64,000 nucleotides of DNA from Ascarosepion bandense (Eukaryota > Mollusca > Cephalopoda > Sepiida > Sepiidae): NCBI GenBank assembly GCA_037127315.1, contig JBBBDQ010000330.1, positions 4,155,501 through 4,219,500 on the forward strand. The letters are read 5' to 3'. Below the pieces are notes generated by a model. The model did no database searches and had not been told where the DNA came from. It saw nothing but the letters and a program-made list of their open reading frames with translations. How positions within the stretch are numbered: position 1 is the first letter of the stretch; each line of letters begins with the position of its first letter. Made by a program: the position numbers and the translations under genes. Positions 23,872 through 34,665 of the stretch are shown piece after piece.

Positions 23872-24325
23872 GTAAGTAATGAGAGAAGTATATACATCTT
23901 AAGGACTGCTGATCTTTTGAGTACATGTATACTGAATATTCTCTCTTCTCTGTATTTCCTCCTCCCATCTCTCTTGTCTTTTTTCTCATCTCCCATACAG
24001 ATCTGTGTTCTTTATCTTGTGTGTGTTTCACATAAGTTACCAGCAGAAGTTCAATGTATAATTAAGTACCCACCTTACCAAAAGCAAAAAAAAATACTTC
24101 ATGATGGAAGAAGGGTTTGTCAAGTTCCCTTAACAAATAGTGTGCTGCCTGAATTTGGTGAAAATTCTGTGATTTTTAATTGTATCATTCACTTAACATA
24201 AGGCCCAAAAGTCACTCAAAGTAAAGGTTACTGAATAAAGTTGTTGTTGTAAGAGCATACGATGAGAAAGTGGTGCATATTCTAAGGATATGTAGGACAG
24301 ATAAGGTTGACTCCAAACTTTAAGT

Positions 24326-24635
24326 GCTTATGTCCATATTGCATTGAAAAAATGGTTCTTGTATGCTTACTGAAGCTAAGCAATGTTAAGCCTGGCCAGT
24401 ATCTACATGGGTGAGTGTTTAGGAATACCAGGTGATGTAAGCTTGGATGTGCATTTGGTGCAATTGATAACAGCTTGCAATTGGAAATCAGAGAAATGTG
24501 TTCCAATTATAGTCTGGTTCATTATATTCAGTTACATTCAAATAACCTTGGAAAATGTAGGAATCCATCTTCACTCATTCCAGCTATGGGTTAATTAGTA
24601 GGACTTGTATTATTAAATCATTATTTACAAAAGAT
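24326..24635 (+). repeat. 5S rRNA-tRNA composite SINE, copy 2
   Basis: Second copy. Bases 24326-24444 are again full-length 5S-like: GAAGCTAAGCAATG, then GCCTGGCCAGTATCTACATG, then AGGAATACCAGGTGATG and ending GTAAGCTT. The tRNA-like part (GGTGCAATTGATAACAG, then GTGTTCCAATTATAG) and the shared SINE body follow, ending GGGTTAATTAGTAGGACTTG. Copies 1 and 2 are colinear throughout, proving one composite family and not chance adjacency. Confidence 0.85.
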
Positions 24636-27366
24636 TCTTACAATCAAAAATAATTTCTGACCTTAAATAATCTTCAAATGGTTGATAAGCCATAAAAAAA
24701 AATCAAATCTAGATTTTAAGAGGTAATGATCAATAAAGCAATCTTTTGGGAGTCTGTTCCTCAATTTGACAGTTTTCCTTACCAATGAAATACAAAGAAA
24801 ATAAGATTGAGTCAACCATATCTAGCATGGTAGCTCCTAGCTATGAAAGTCTAGACTAATGAATCTAAGTGATGTAGCTCATCTAAACACCTGCCTTGAA
24901 AATAGCAAGGCTAGCAATGATTTGTCTGTGTGAAAGAGGTTGTAAGAAGAAAAATAATTAATTGCCCACGTGACAGTAAATATTTTTTAACTCTGTCAAG
25001 GCTGTAAAATTAAGATTGGGCAGCTTCAGTCCACATACACTAGTAATACAATTTTTATATCAAAATGCCCTGGTCCACCATAAACCATTTCTGTGAGAAC
25101 TTTAATGGACCAAAATATAGATTTACATTGTATTTTTAGGTAGCGGTTTTTCCCTCAGAATCTCTGAATGTTACCAAATCTTGCTGGCAAATAATTCTTA
25201 GTTATATTACAAAGAGATAATTGAACCGGAAAAATAATAAATTCAGTACAAAAATCCTGACAATGATAGAAAAGCATACTGAAGATTCTCCATCTTCAGG
25301 AAAATTTTTGTATAACAAAACTGAAATTATTTCCAAGTCCTGACTGAATTTAATGATTTTAAGTTCTCAACTTGACCCATTTCCCTCAAATCTGACCAAA
25401 TACATTTATATTTTATTTATATACCTCCAAGCAGGTGCAATTTAGGGATTTCAAAGGAGTAGCTCTGTTAATGCTTACTGCACCTATACTGTGTTGAAAG
25501 ATCTGTAGAAAGGAATATTAACAGAGTTATCACTAACACAAACCTGATGGGGGTCGGATGAAGTGACGTAGAAGTTCTTGATCCAAATCTCATCTGACTT
25601 ATCCTGTCCAGTTGTATGCAATGGTTACCAGTGATTATTGGCTGATTGTGGTTGATACTGGCACAGTTTGTACAACCTTGAGTTTGGCAATTAACCCAAA
25701 AACATTCTCATGGGAGTGAGAACCTTATTTGGATTTCTTTGGTTGCTCAGTGATTATCTAATGTTTTTTTTTTTTTCAATGGCTAATACTACATAATGAA
25801 ATTGCTAGCAAAAAATTAAGATAAAAGAAATTGATAATTACTAAAGATCAGCAGTAATAGCATGAATGACAGTGATCTTTAAATTTAAATCTTCCAGTTT
25901 GAGTTTAACCTTGGTTTTAAAAATTCAATTGATATCAAAACGTTTTCAAAACAATTCTCTGAAACTTTGTGTCAAGTCGTTTCTAGTAACAGTTTTTCAT
26001 TTGCCAAGTCACATTTGCACCGGATTCATAGTCTCGCCTGCTTTTATCCTCAAAAGGGAGATAACTCTTAAAACTTATTAATTTTCCCCATATAGGATAA
26101 TATCTTTCTTTAGGCTAAATTTTTTTATTTTCGATCTTCAAAATTACACTTCTACACTAACCATACTCCTTTTCATGTATGTGTACATATGTACATTATA
26201 AATACTTGGTGTAATTATCTTCTTGCAAAAAGTAATCAGCAAACTGTTCATATTCCAGCTCAAGATATTGTTTACATTGCAAAATACTCTTGTAGAAGTC
26301 ATGAAACCAGTTCCCATCTACTCTGCCTTATTGAAGGATATGATAGAATGTAGTATGTTGCCTGCTCTGATAAGTGTGTGTATGTGTTTTATGAACTTGT
26401 AGAGAAAAAAATTCAGTATTATTGTAGCATAAATAACTATTGAAATATTCTCTTTGCTTTTGCTTTACAATACTGTACTTATCAAATAGTTTTTTTTTTT
26501 GTTTTTTTTTTTGTAAAAAAATTAATTCTGAATATTATTTACTTTAATTTAGAAAAAAAGAACATTGTATGTAAGAAGTATCAGCAACTAATAAAACTAA
26601 GCCATGAGAAAAAGATTGTGGAAAAAAATGCAGTCTAAAAGTTGCAGCAGAGAGTGTCAAGTTTAACAGAAAGGCTTCATCAAGAGGGGAAACAAGAAAA
26701 ACATTGTTTAAGGCTCCAAGTTATTACTTTATGTGTTGCCGTTGTGGAGTTGATTTTAGTTGCTGATATATGGAAATCAGTTATGAGTTTGATGCTTGCA
26801 GAATCATTTCTATATAATTTTGAAGTACTCGGTAATCTTAAAAATGTTGTAAATATTCTCTGTAATCTAATTTTAGAAATGTTGATTTTAAATTTATTAT
26901 AGTCATTGATCCCATTTTCTGATAATGTCATATATAGTCATCAATACTTTAAAAATGGGCATGTTTTATACACATAAAATTTTTTTAATTATTCGAAAAA
27001 TCCTACTGCATGATTTATATTAAGCTTTTTAATTTTTGCGTCGTAAATATTGCCCTCACTTCATAACCTAATGCAGACAAAGTTTTGAATTTTTAAGATT
27101 TTGAAATTTTCTAAATTATAATTTTTAAAAAAAATGCAGTTTTTGTAAAAATTCGTCAAAAAAATGTTTTTATTTTTTTTAGACGATAATATCCTTAATA
27201 TTTACAAAAGTTATTAAAAGCTTATATAAATAATGTCATAGCTTTATTGTATTTTATTTTACTATTCAGAGCAGATTTTTGGGTAGGTTAAAATAATCTT
27301 TGATATTTTTTAATGAAACTTTTTTTCCCCCCCCCACTCACTTCTTTCTGTATATTTATTTTCCAG
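24636..27366. other. receptor intron 4
   Basis: Mostly unclassified AT-rich DNA. A coding-like plus-strand stretch at about 26553-26760 reads as Lys/Gln/Glu-rich helical sequence (KKNIVCKKYQQLIKLSHEKK, one stop, then LQQRVSSLTERLHQEGK). It may be a coiled-coil fragment of a decayed transposase. It has no splice context supporting a receptor exon. The intron ends with a C-rich/T-rich tract and TTCCAG at 27361-27366. Confidence 0.45.
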
Positions 27367-27602
27367 ATGCATCAGGTGTTCAAGACAAGCAAAAGGTTGC
27401 TAGCATGCAGACTCGAATTTTGGACTCCCTTCGTCGTTATGTTGCCCATAAATTCCCCAGTGATCTCCAGCGCTATGGCAAAATGCTGCTCCGTTTGCCT
27501 GCCCTTCGTACACTCAGTGCCAAAGCAGCTGAACGGTTCATGTCCCTGACATTAGATGGCAGCTTTCAGTTGAATGAACTTGTATCACAAATGATTAGCT
27601 GA
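27367..27602 (+). CDS. nuclear hormone receptor, terminal exon e (LBD helices 9-12)
   Basis: Last coding exon of 236 nt with TGA at 27600-27602. It encodes DASGVQDKQKVASMQTRILD, SLRRYVAHKFPSDLQRYGKM, LLRLPALRTLSAKAAERFMS and finally LDGSFQLNELVSQMIS. These are helices 9-10/11 (dimer interface, LLRLPALRTLSAK) and helix 12. Aligned to the estrogen receptor helix 12 (LYDLLLEML), the receptor has LNELVSQMI, so the AF-2 Glu is Gln (codon 27588-27590). The five exons in the window join to 262 complete residues plus stop with every phase consistent. This supports an intact, spliced host gene. Confidence 0.95.
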
Positions 27603-28105
27603 TCCCAACCACTGCCTAGTTAAGGCAGCCTTTGAAAAAAAAATTTTTTTCCTTCTCAGCAGAAAAAAATGTTCAATTTATTTTTCATTTTTTTTTTATA
27701 TATAACTCACAAGACACATACACAGACTGATATGCAGCTTAAAAATGGTTACCAGCAAGAAAAGATGACAGACTTTGTATTTTGTCTGCTGTAACCTGCT
27801 TCATATTGTCACTATTTTTCATCAGAGTTCTTAAATGATATCTCAACGTTTATTGTATTTTGTCTTAAGGTTCACTAAAAAGAAAACCAAAAAATCAGAA
27901 GATCATCTATTATTCCTTATCGATTTAAAATCCAATTTTATTTATGGTTTTTTACAAAAATTAGGATTTTCATGAAGATTTCAAAATGTCTCTGCTCTAG
28001 TCAATTTCTAAAATGTTAACATTTTTATTTTAGGCCAAATATGATATATTGAGTGCTGCACGAAACTAAGTGAATCTCTAAGATAATATTTAAAAAAATT
28101 TTTTA

Positions 28106-28168
<63 letters not shown>

Positions 28169-29230
28169 AGGATTAATTCAATGATGTTGAATGACCATTT
28201 CGATATGAAAATCCCCACGGGATATCACCTCAGCAACAGAAAAATCCTTTCAGAAACTGGAGAAAAATCAGTCTAATTTTCCTTTTTAAATAGATTTGCA
28301 AAGAAATTAAAGAAAATAAAAAAAGAAAAGAAAAAAAGAAAGATAAAACAAAATAAAATCAAATAAACAAAAAAAGAAAATATTGACATCTGGGTTCACA
28401 AAACAAGAAAAGAGAATTGTAACTTAAAAATTAATAGACGGCCATGTTGAATTGATGTAAGGTTAAGCAACACGGAAAAAAGTTGGGAGATAAGAGAGAT
28501 AAGGGAAGGAAAAAGAAAAGAAAGAAAAAATTTTTTATATATTATAGACGCTGGACATATTCAAAAACCTAACTTCCCAAAAACGTTGAAGTATTAGAAA
28601 AAGGCCTTTACTTAAAAAGGCATAATTATTTTTAAAGGGAATAAAAAGATATAGGATTTAAAATAAAATTATTTAAAAAAAAAAGGTCATTTGATTCAAA
28701 CTAAATAAAGACACCGCTAGGTAAAAAAAAAAAGAAAATTTCATTTACAATTAAACATACATATAGAAGTACATACATACATACATACACACACACATTC
28801 AAATCCATACACACATATACGTATATACACATGTGCATACACACATATATATATGTGTACACACATATATATAAAAATTCAAAAATAAATATATATATAT
28901 AAGTAACTAACTAACCTAGAGCCAATGAATCTACCAAGGTTTCACCAAATGGATCGTCAGGGCAAGTTAGTTACTTATTTATTTACTCTGCTATTGTATT
29001 GAGCGTTTTACGTGTTAGGTTCCTTGTCTCGGGGGTTTTTTCTTTCAACTAGTACTTTGACTAATGTTCAAGTGCCTAGTTCGGTTTTTTTTGTTTCCAT
29101 TTTTTTCCCCCCCTGCGTTTATACTCGGTGTTTTTTTTGAGACGTGTTCAAAGATAAATTTACAATTTTTTATTTTTATATATATATATATATATATTTA
29201 GTATATCGAGGTAGCAAGTAATTTTCTCAA
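27603..29230. other. receptor 3' UTR and downstream A-rich DNA
   Basis: The start is the 3' untranslated region; I cannot place the poly(A) site because A-rich hexamers are everywhere. It contains a (GT)n-(AT)n microsatellite at 28107-28162, purine-rich A/G tracts at 28300-28540, and CATA-type repeats at 28765-28900. No gene seen. Confidence 0.5.
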
Positions 29231-30430
29231 CATATGCTGTTAAATATGAGACAATGAATGTCTATTATGTTTAATCATGAGCTGTTCTAAACATTGTATT
29301 TTTGCTTTAATTTCAGTTGAAAATAAAGACAAAAATTCTCTAACATTTGGATAATTATTTATTGGTTCTCTTCTAAGCTTTCGGCTCACATGAGCCATCT
29401 TCAGAGAGGTTGTTTAAACTGAAATATTATAAAATCCACCATCACCAACGATTTTATTTTGTGTTGACATATATTAACAATAGCTCTAACAATAATAATA
29501 TTAATAATAATGGTTTACATCAAAATAAACATAACACTATTAACTTATACTATTGCAACCAAATACATAATAATGATAAACAAGATGAAAAAAACTCTCA
29601 AAAACATAATACGTAGAAATGTTAAACCAGTGGAAAGTAATAATCAAATTAAACTCATTATATATTATAAAAAGTTTAAAACAATTGACCTCATAGTCTA
29701 TAATAACCCAACAAGCACTAAACTAAATTCTCTACAAAAAACCAATGTAGTGTACCAATTTACATGCCCATTCAGAGATTGCATCTCTGATACTAATCAA
29801 AAACCTAGTACATATATTGGTTTTACTACAACCATGCTCTCCCGTAGATTTACATGTCATCTTTCTGATCAGAGTACTATTAAACAACATTTCTCTGAAA
29901 AACATAAACATGTAGGTAATATCAGACAGATTTTGGTCAACAATACAGTGATCCTTACTCATACACATAGTAAGAGGAACCTGCAGATATTGGAGGCCAT
30001 GTACATCAAATCTAAACAACCAACACTCAATAAAATCAACTTTAAAACAGGAAATAACATATTACATTGCATTTGACTACATGGTTTTGTTGTCATTTCA
30101 CGCTATCCCGCGGTGTGACATCATAAAACCGCATCGCAAACTTAAGAACTGCGTTTATTATTTTTGGTAACTATTGCTGTTACCTAGTGGAGTTTTATGT
30201 CAACACAAAATAAAATCGTCGGTGATGGTGGATTTTATAATATTTCAGTTTAAACAACCTCTCTGAAGATGGCTCATGTGAGCCGAAAGTTTAGAAGAAA
30301 ACCAATAATTATCCAAATGTTGAATTTTTGTCTTTATTTTCAACTGAAATTAAAGCAAAAATACGACATTTAGAACGGCTCATGATTAAACATAATAGAC
30401 ATTCATTGTCTCTTATATTTAACAGCATAT
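29231..30430 (+). mobile_element. PLE family 1, mini-element with inverted arms
   Basis: Arms of about 240 bp (29231-29471 and 30197-30430) are inverted copies of each other with few differences. They enclose an open frame with a GIY-YIG nuclease module and no reverse transcriptase. Each arm holds an outward-reading hammerhead-like core. In the right arm this is CTGAAGA (30263-30269), a GGCTC/GAGCC stem with ATGT loop, then GAAA (30285-30288). The mirror copy is on the minus strand at 29404-29379. Inverted arms, a ribozyme-like motif and a GIY-YIG ORF are all PLE hallmarks. The RT region appears deleted. Confidence 0.85.
29510..30076 (+). CDS. PLE GIY-YIG endonuclease fragment (188 aa open frame)
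   Basis: An uninterrupted frame inside the PLE. The first half is a Lys/Asn-rich linker (KKTLKNIIRRNVKP). The second half carries the nuclease module: NVVYQFTCPF (the GIY-like strand), STYIGFTTTMLSRRFTCHL (YIG plus the conserved Arg helix), QHFSEKH, and ILEAMYIKSKQPTLNK with the metal-binding Glu. PLE nucleases nick target DNA for retrotransposition; the RT that should precede it is absent. The true start is unknown because the frame was originally the C-terminal part of a longer protein. Open reading with low decay suggests a fairly young insertion. Confidence 0.8.
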   Translation: MVYIKINITLLTYTIATKYIIMINKMKKTLKNIIRRNVKPVESNNQIKLIIYYKKFKTIDLIVYNNPTSTKLNSLQKTNVVYQFTCPFRDCISDTNQKPSTYIGFTTTMLSRRFTCHLSDQSTIKQHFSEKHKHVGNIRQILVNNTVILTHTHSKRNLQILEAMYIKSKQPTLNKINFKTGNNILHCI

Positions 30431-31577
30431 ATATATATATTAAAAAATTTAAACTATATAGTCATTAAAAAATACCTTTATTAAAACAAATTACAATCAC
30501 TTAAAAAATAAGCTAGAATAAAAATATTTATTAAAAATTATAGCTGTAATTCTTTTAATGAAGGTTTTTCCTAATAAATATATAGTTTAATTAAGACTTG
30601 TTGATTATCTGGAAAAAGTAGACAAATTTTTTTTAATATTATGTTAGATCTTGTAGATGTTAGTAGGAAGTAGAGATAATGAAACAAAGCAGAAAAGCTT
30701 TTACAGACAATGCATTTTTTCTTTCTGTCAGGTGTCTTCAAGTTAGAATGAGACAAACTGTATGTGCAAGAAAAGTGCATTAGAAATTTTTATTGTGGGT
30801 TAATAACTATCCTTATCAGATACTGTAGCCAGAAAGTATATTTTTGTCTGTATTGGAGCTAATATCCCCTGGATTTTAAATTAGCCAACTCTAATATATA
30901 CATGTATATATTTTTTTTCTGTATTAGTTATATCACATTGTTGCTTTTGCAATAATTGGTAATATTGCACATGAGCCCAGTTTGAGGTTGACCATGGAAA
31001 ATTGTGAAATCAGGGCACTTTCAATGCATTTTCTTAGAGTTTTTTTTTCTTTTCTAATTAGACTGGCATTTATTATGTCAAAATGTGTTACAGTGAACTA
31101 CCAGTGTATTTAAAATGTTGTTATACAGTAGACCCCTGTGATGATTATATAGTCTTTTTCCTAGATATTTTGTGTCTTCCTTCTTTGCTGTTCCATTTGC
31201 AGCTGACTATAACTTTTACTGTCTTAGGTGGTGTTTTTAGATGGTGTATTTTAGACCAAGATATGTAGTTGGGTAGAATTATTGTTAGGCTGTTTGAATT
31301 ATCATCTATGTATTTTCTTTTTTATTAATGTAGATTTTGTAGGCTTTGTATACAGGAAATAATTTGGGTATTGGAGAAGTTTGAAGCAATTTTCAATGTA
31401 TTGAATTTAAAATCCAGCAGATGTGGCTTCCATTCGAAAAGAAAATAAATATTCTGTTTATAGTATCTGATAAGGCTATTTATTACCCCTTCCAAAAAAA
31501 AAAAAATTAAATGCATTTTTCTTGCACATAGCAATTATCTCTCATTCCAACCTGAGGATGCCTGGCAGAAAGAAGTA
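30431..31577. other. uncharacterised intergenic DNA
   Basis: AT-rich. The short frames at 30571-30780 and 31083-31268 show no recognisable domain. Nothing supported. Confidence 0.5.
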
Positions 31578-32122
31578 AAATCACTTGAAAAATGTTAACA
31601 TTTTAGATATTGATCGAACATATGTAACTCTTTTTTTTTTTTTTTTTTTTTCAAGTAGAGTGAGTGGCCGTTGTTAAAGGTAAGCTGAAGGACAGAACTG
31701 TCCAACCAGCAGAAATGACAGTTTGCAATAAAAAGAAAAAAACAGGACAGAAAATAATATAAAGCAAGTAAACAATATATGCAAGGCAAAACAATAATGA
31801 TATGGCAAAAAGTTCACAAATTAAGAATTAGGGTTGGTATGCATAAACAAGTTTAGACAAGTCTGACTTCAAGACAGACCGAAACTGGATCAGATGAAAC
31901 TGAGAACCAGTCTGTTTTATTGGCTGGGAAGAAATCCCAGCATGCATTTGTGTGCTTCTGCCTATAAATTGGGGAAGGGAAAGTATTTTGTAGTCTTTGC
32001 TCATTGGATTGAAACCAGTAATAAAATCATTTGAAAAATGATCATTAAAAAAGTTAACATTTTAAATATTGATCAAACATATGCAGCTTTCTTCTTTTTT
32101 TTTTTTTTTTTTTTTTTTTTAA
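31578..32122. repeat. direct duplication flanking a 0.37-kb segment
   Basis: A block beginning TAAAATCACTTGAAAAATG and running through GTTAACATTTT, ATATTGATC and ACATATG to a long T tract occurs at 31578-31652 and again at 32022-32122. The second copy has a short internal insertion. The unit between them begins with a T-run and has no recognised coding content. It may be a tandem duplication or a retroposed segment. Confidence 0.7.
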
Positions 32123-32403
32123 GCCTAGTCTATTTCAGTGTCAGAAAATCAGTAATTATAAAAACTAAATTAGCCAGAGTCAGGCTTTCATTATCTGATC
32201 ATTGATTTCTATACTTGATGTGGACAAGAGATCTACAAAAGAAAAATACACAACTTTGTTGTTTTTTTTTTTTGTTTTTTTTTTGTTTGTTTATTGCTTA
32301 TTTCACTGTTAACATTTATGAGTTAATTTTATTACTTTACTAATTGTAGAATTATCATAAAAAGAGAATTTTCTTTTTAGTCTGAATGAGGAATTATCAT
32401 TAT

Positions 32404-32800
32404 CTTTATTTTATTTTTTTCACATCACTCTCTGCAAGGCAGTAAAGCCACTAAGACACAAGGGGTTACTAAGTGAAAGAATAAGGAAAAAAGAGAAGTT
32501 TTTTTTTTTTGTTTTTTTTTTAATCATAACACTCCGAGCAAGGCGGTAACGCCATTGAAGCACAGGGGGCTACGTAGGAATGAAACGATTGGAAAAGAGA
32601 AAGCCGGAAACCACATCCTAAACAAGGAACAAGGGATGAGCCTCTTCACCTGTTCAATAGACGTGGGTGGAGTGTGAACCAGACAATAGTTTAGTCTATC
32701 TACTCCAATTGAAAAAAAAAAAAAGAGTGAAAAGATTGGAAAAGAGAAAGCTGGAAACCACATCCTAAACAAGGAACAAGGTGTTATTAAAGAACAAAAA
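32404..32800 (-). mobile_element. two LINE-tail SINE/LINE 3' fragments
   Basis: Two successive minus-strand copies, each with the family 3' signature (GCAAGGCAGTAAAGCCACT near 32436 and GAGCAAGGCGGTAACGCC near 32537) after T-runs. The second is homologous, inverted, to the 39456-39680 element. It ends at an A-run near 32712, after which a piece (AAAGAGAAAGC to CATCCTAAACAAGGAACAAG) is repeated. Confidence 0.7.
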
Positions 32801-32810
32801 CAATAGAAGA

Positions 32811-33110
32811 TTAATCAAATGAGTAGATAACAATGGACATTGCCTTTAAAGTTTTGAAGATCAAAGTTGGCTGGAAAAGCATGGAGCTGTAAAATAGTTC
32901 CACAAGAAAAGAAATTGTTAGTATAGAACTTATGGTTACATCTAGCCAACTCAACTGTGAATTGACAAGACTTTGTTGCCAATCTTGTACAGCACTTACA
33001 TTCATAAAGTCTAGGTACCATAGTGGAAAGTTCATCAGAGCAATTGCCATGAAAGTACTTACAGAGTAGGCACAGAAGCTACATTGCAGCACTGGGAAAA
33101 AATGACTGAA
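32811..33110 (-). mobile_element. LINE RT C-terminal fragment
   Basis: A decayed minus-strand copy of the final part of the LINE ORF. It lies in the same colinear position as 580-905, with equivalents of the CNRNFYTN block, the Cys/Phe-rich FMAFALTN-like block and the terminal TTAAAGTTTTGAAGATC. Stops are present throughout. Confidence 0.7.
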
Positions 33111-33139
33111 GCAAAACTTGGACTAATATCCTCGTCTTT

Positions 33140-33570
33140 GTTATTACTATCAATATGTTCTGCTCTCTGGCCTTTAGTTATTTGTCGATTCAGTAACCTG
33201 AGAATTTAAAACTGAGCTGTTTATTTATTCTACCAGGATAAATTGTTCACATTCTACTATCTTTGTCTGAGGATATTTTGTCTTGTTCTTATTTAGTACT
33301 GCTCAGTTATTGCTTCTCTTTTTTTCCAGACTTAGACTTAATGAAAAGAGGACAAGCAATGACTGACCAGTACTAAAAAATCAAAAGCAATATTCCTTAG
33401 ACAGCAGAATGAGAATGTTGTACCCCATAGATTAAATAAAGGATTTAGTTAGAAAGTCTCTGATGGTTACTTGAAATGACAAATATCTGAAGAAGGCACA
33501 ATGGCTGAAACCATGTGATAAACAGTGTAAATACTATCTCATCTCAGAAGTATAAACAAATAATGATGAC
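33140..33570. mobile_element. PLE-like inverted-arm remnant (family 3)
   Basis: Left and right halves carry inverted versions of PLE terminal blocks. The right half ends ATATCTGAAGAAGGCACAAT, then GGCTGAAACC and a TCATCTCAGAAGTATA block like family 2 arms. A 30-nt run (33285-33314) containing TTTAGTACTGCTCAGTTATT is identical in the remnant at 51189-51600, so both are copies of one family. Confidence 0.6.
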
Positions 33571-33799
33571 ATTAGTCTGAATGTAAATGTTTTTCTTTTA
33601 TGTCCCTGTCATATATAATATAAACTGTTTAGTCTGGCACAAAGCAAAATAGAAGATCATGATTTGCCCACCTCTCTCTGCTGAGATTCTTCCAGCCTTG
33701 AAAAGAAAAGGAAATTCATATTCAAAAATCTGAGCACTCATGCAAACCCCTGGCGCTAGTTCAAATTTTACAACTAACTCAGCCACCAAACATTATTAT

Positions 33800-34190
33800 G
33801 GTATTTGCCTATACTTCTGAGATGAGTATTGATAATATTTACATTTTCATACTGTTGTCCTCATCTTTATTGACATATTCATGATATTTCAGCTGCTGTA
33901 TGCCTTCTTCAGGTGATTGGAATTTTGAACCAATAGGCTATATTGTTCTTGTTCCATGTGCTATTTTCAGATGTCTTAGAGAGTTGAGTTAAAAGGAGAT
34001 AACTAAGTTATTTGTTTTCCACTGCTGTAGCCAGCTATTGAACTTGTAACTCTCTTAAGTGACTGGAACTAACCAACACTTTTATCCACTGGGCCATGTG
34101 TCCTTGACATCGGTGTATGAATATTTTAGGACTTATAGATCCAAAGTCTCTGCAACCATTTTTACTAGAACTCATATTACAATCTTGAAG
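33800..34190 (-). mobile_element. PLE family 2, copy 2: left arm
   Basis: Homologous to 9168-9690. It shows TATACTTCTGAGATGAG, GTCCTCATCTTTATTG, GCCTTCTTCAGGTGATTGG and the tRNA-like patch near 34080. It is interrupted at 34190 by a LINE tail insertion and resumes at about 34666. Confidence 0.75.
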
Positions 34191-34665
34191 CTTTTTTTTT
34201 TTTTTTTTTTTTTTTAATAATCATTTCACTCTGAGCAAGGCGTTCCACTGCCACTATTGTGCAGGGGGTTACATAGTAGGGAAAGTGATGAGAAAGGATG
34301 GTTAGATATAGGAAATGTCAGAAGGAGGGTGATAGACGGGTAAGGATACCGAGAATGAGGATTGGGTAGATGGTGAGAGTGTTGGGAGAATAGATGCAAG
34401 TTAGTGTGAGAGGAGGTGTCTATTGACCTTACATTTAAACTCCTGGAGATTATAGCTGTCGGGAAAGCAGGCATGTGGAAGGGAATTCCACAGGCTGTAA
34501 GCGCGAGAAAAGAAGCTGTTGGAGTAGAAATTACGGTTACATCTTATCTGTTTCACTGTGAAGGGTGGGACCTAGTTGCTAATCTAGTATCTCGTGTAAA
34601 TTCGTACCTAGGCGGCACCAATGATCTAAGTTCATTGGAGTAGAAGCCGTGAAAGTATTTGATTT
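34191..34665 (-). mobile_element. LINE 3' end inserted into PLE copy 2
   Basis: A T-run of about 25 (minus-strand poly(A)) is followed by the LINE 3' signature (GAGCAAGGCGTTCCACTGCC), the untranslated region, and a C-terminal RT segment up to the GGGACCTAGTTGC region. It closely resembles 19940-20340. The PLE sequence TGATTTTCTCTAGCACTCT resumes right after it, so the LINE inserted into a pre-existing PLE. Confidence 0.85.
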
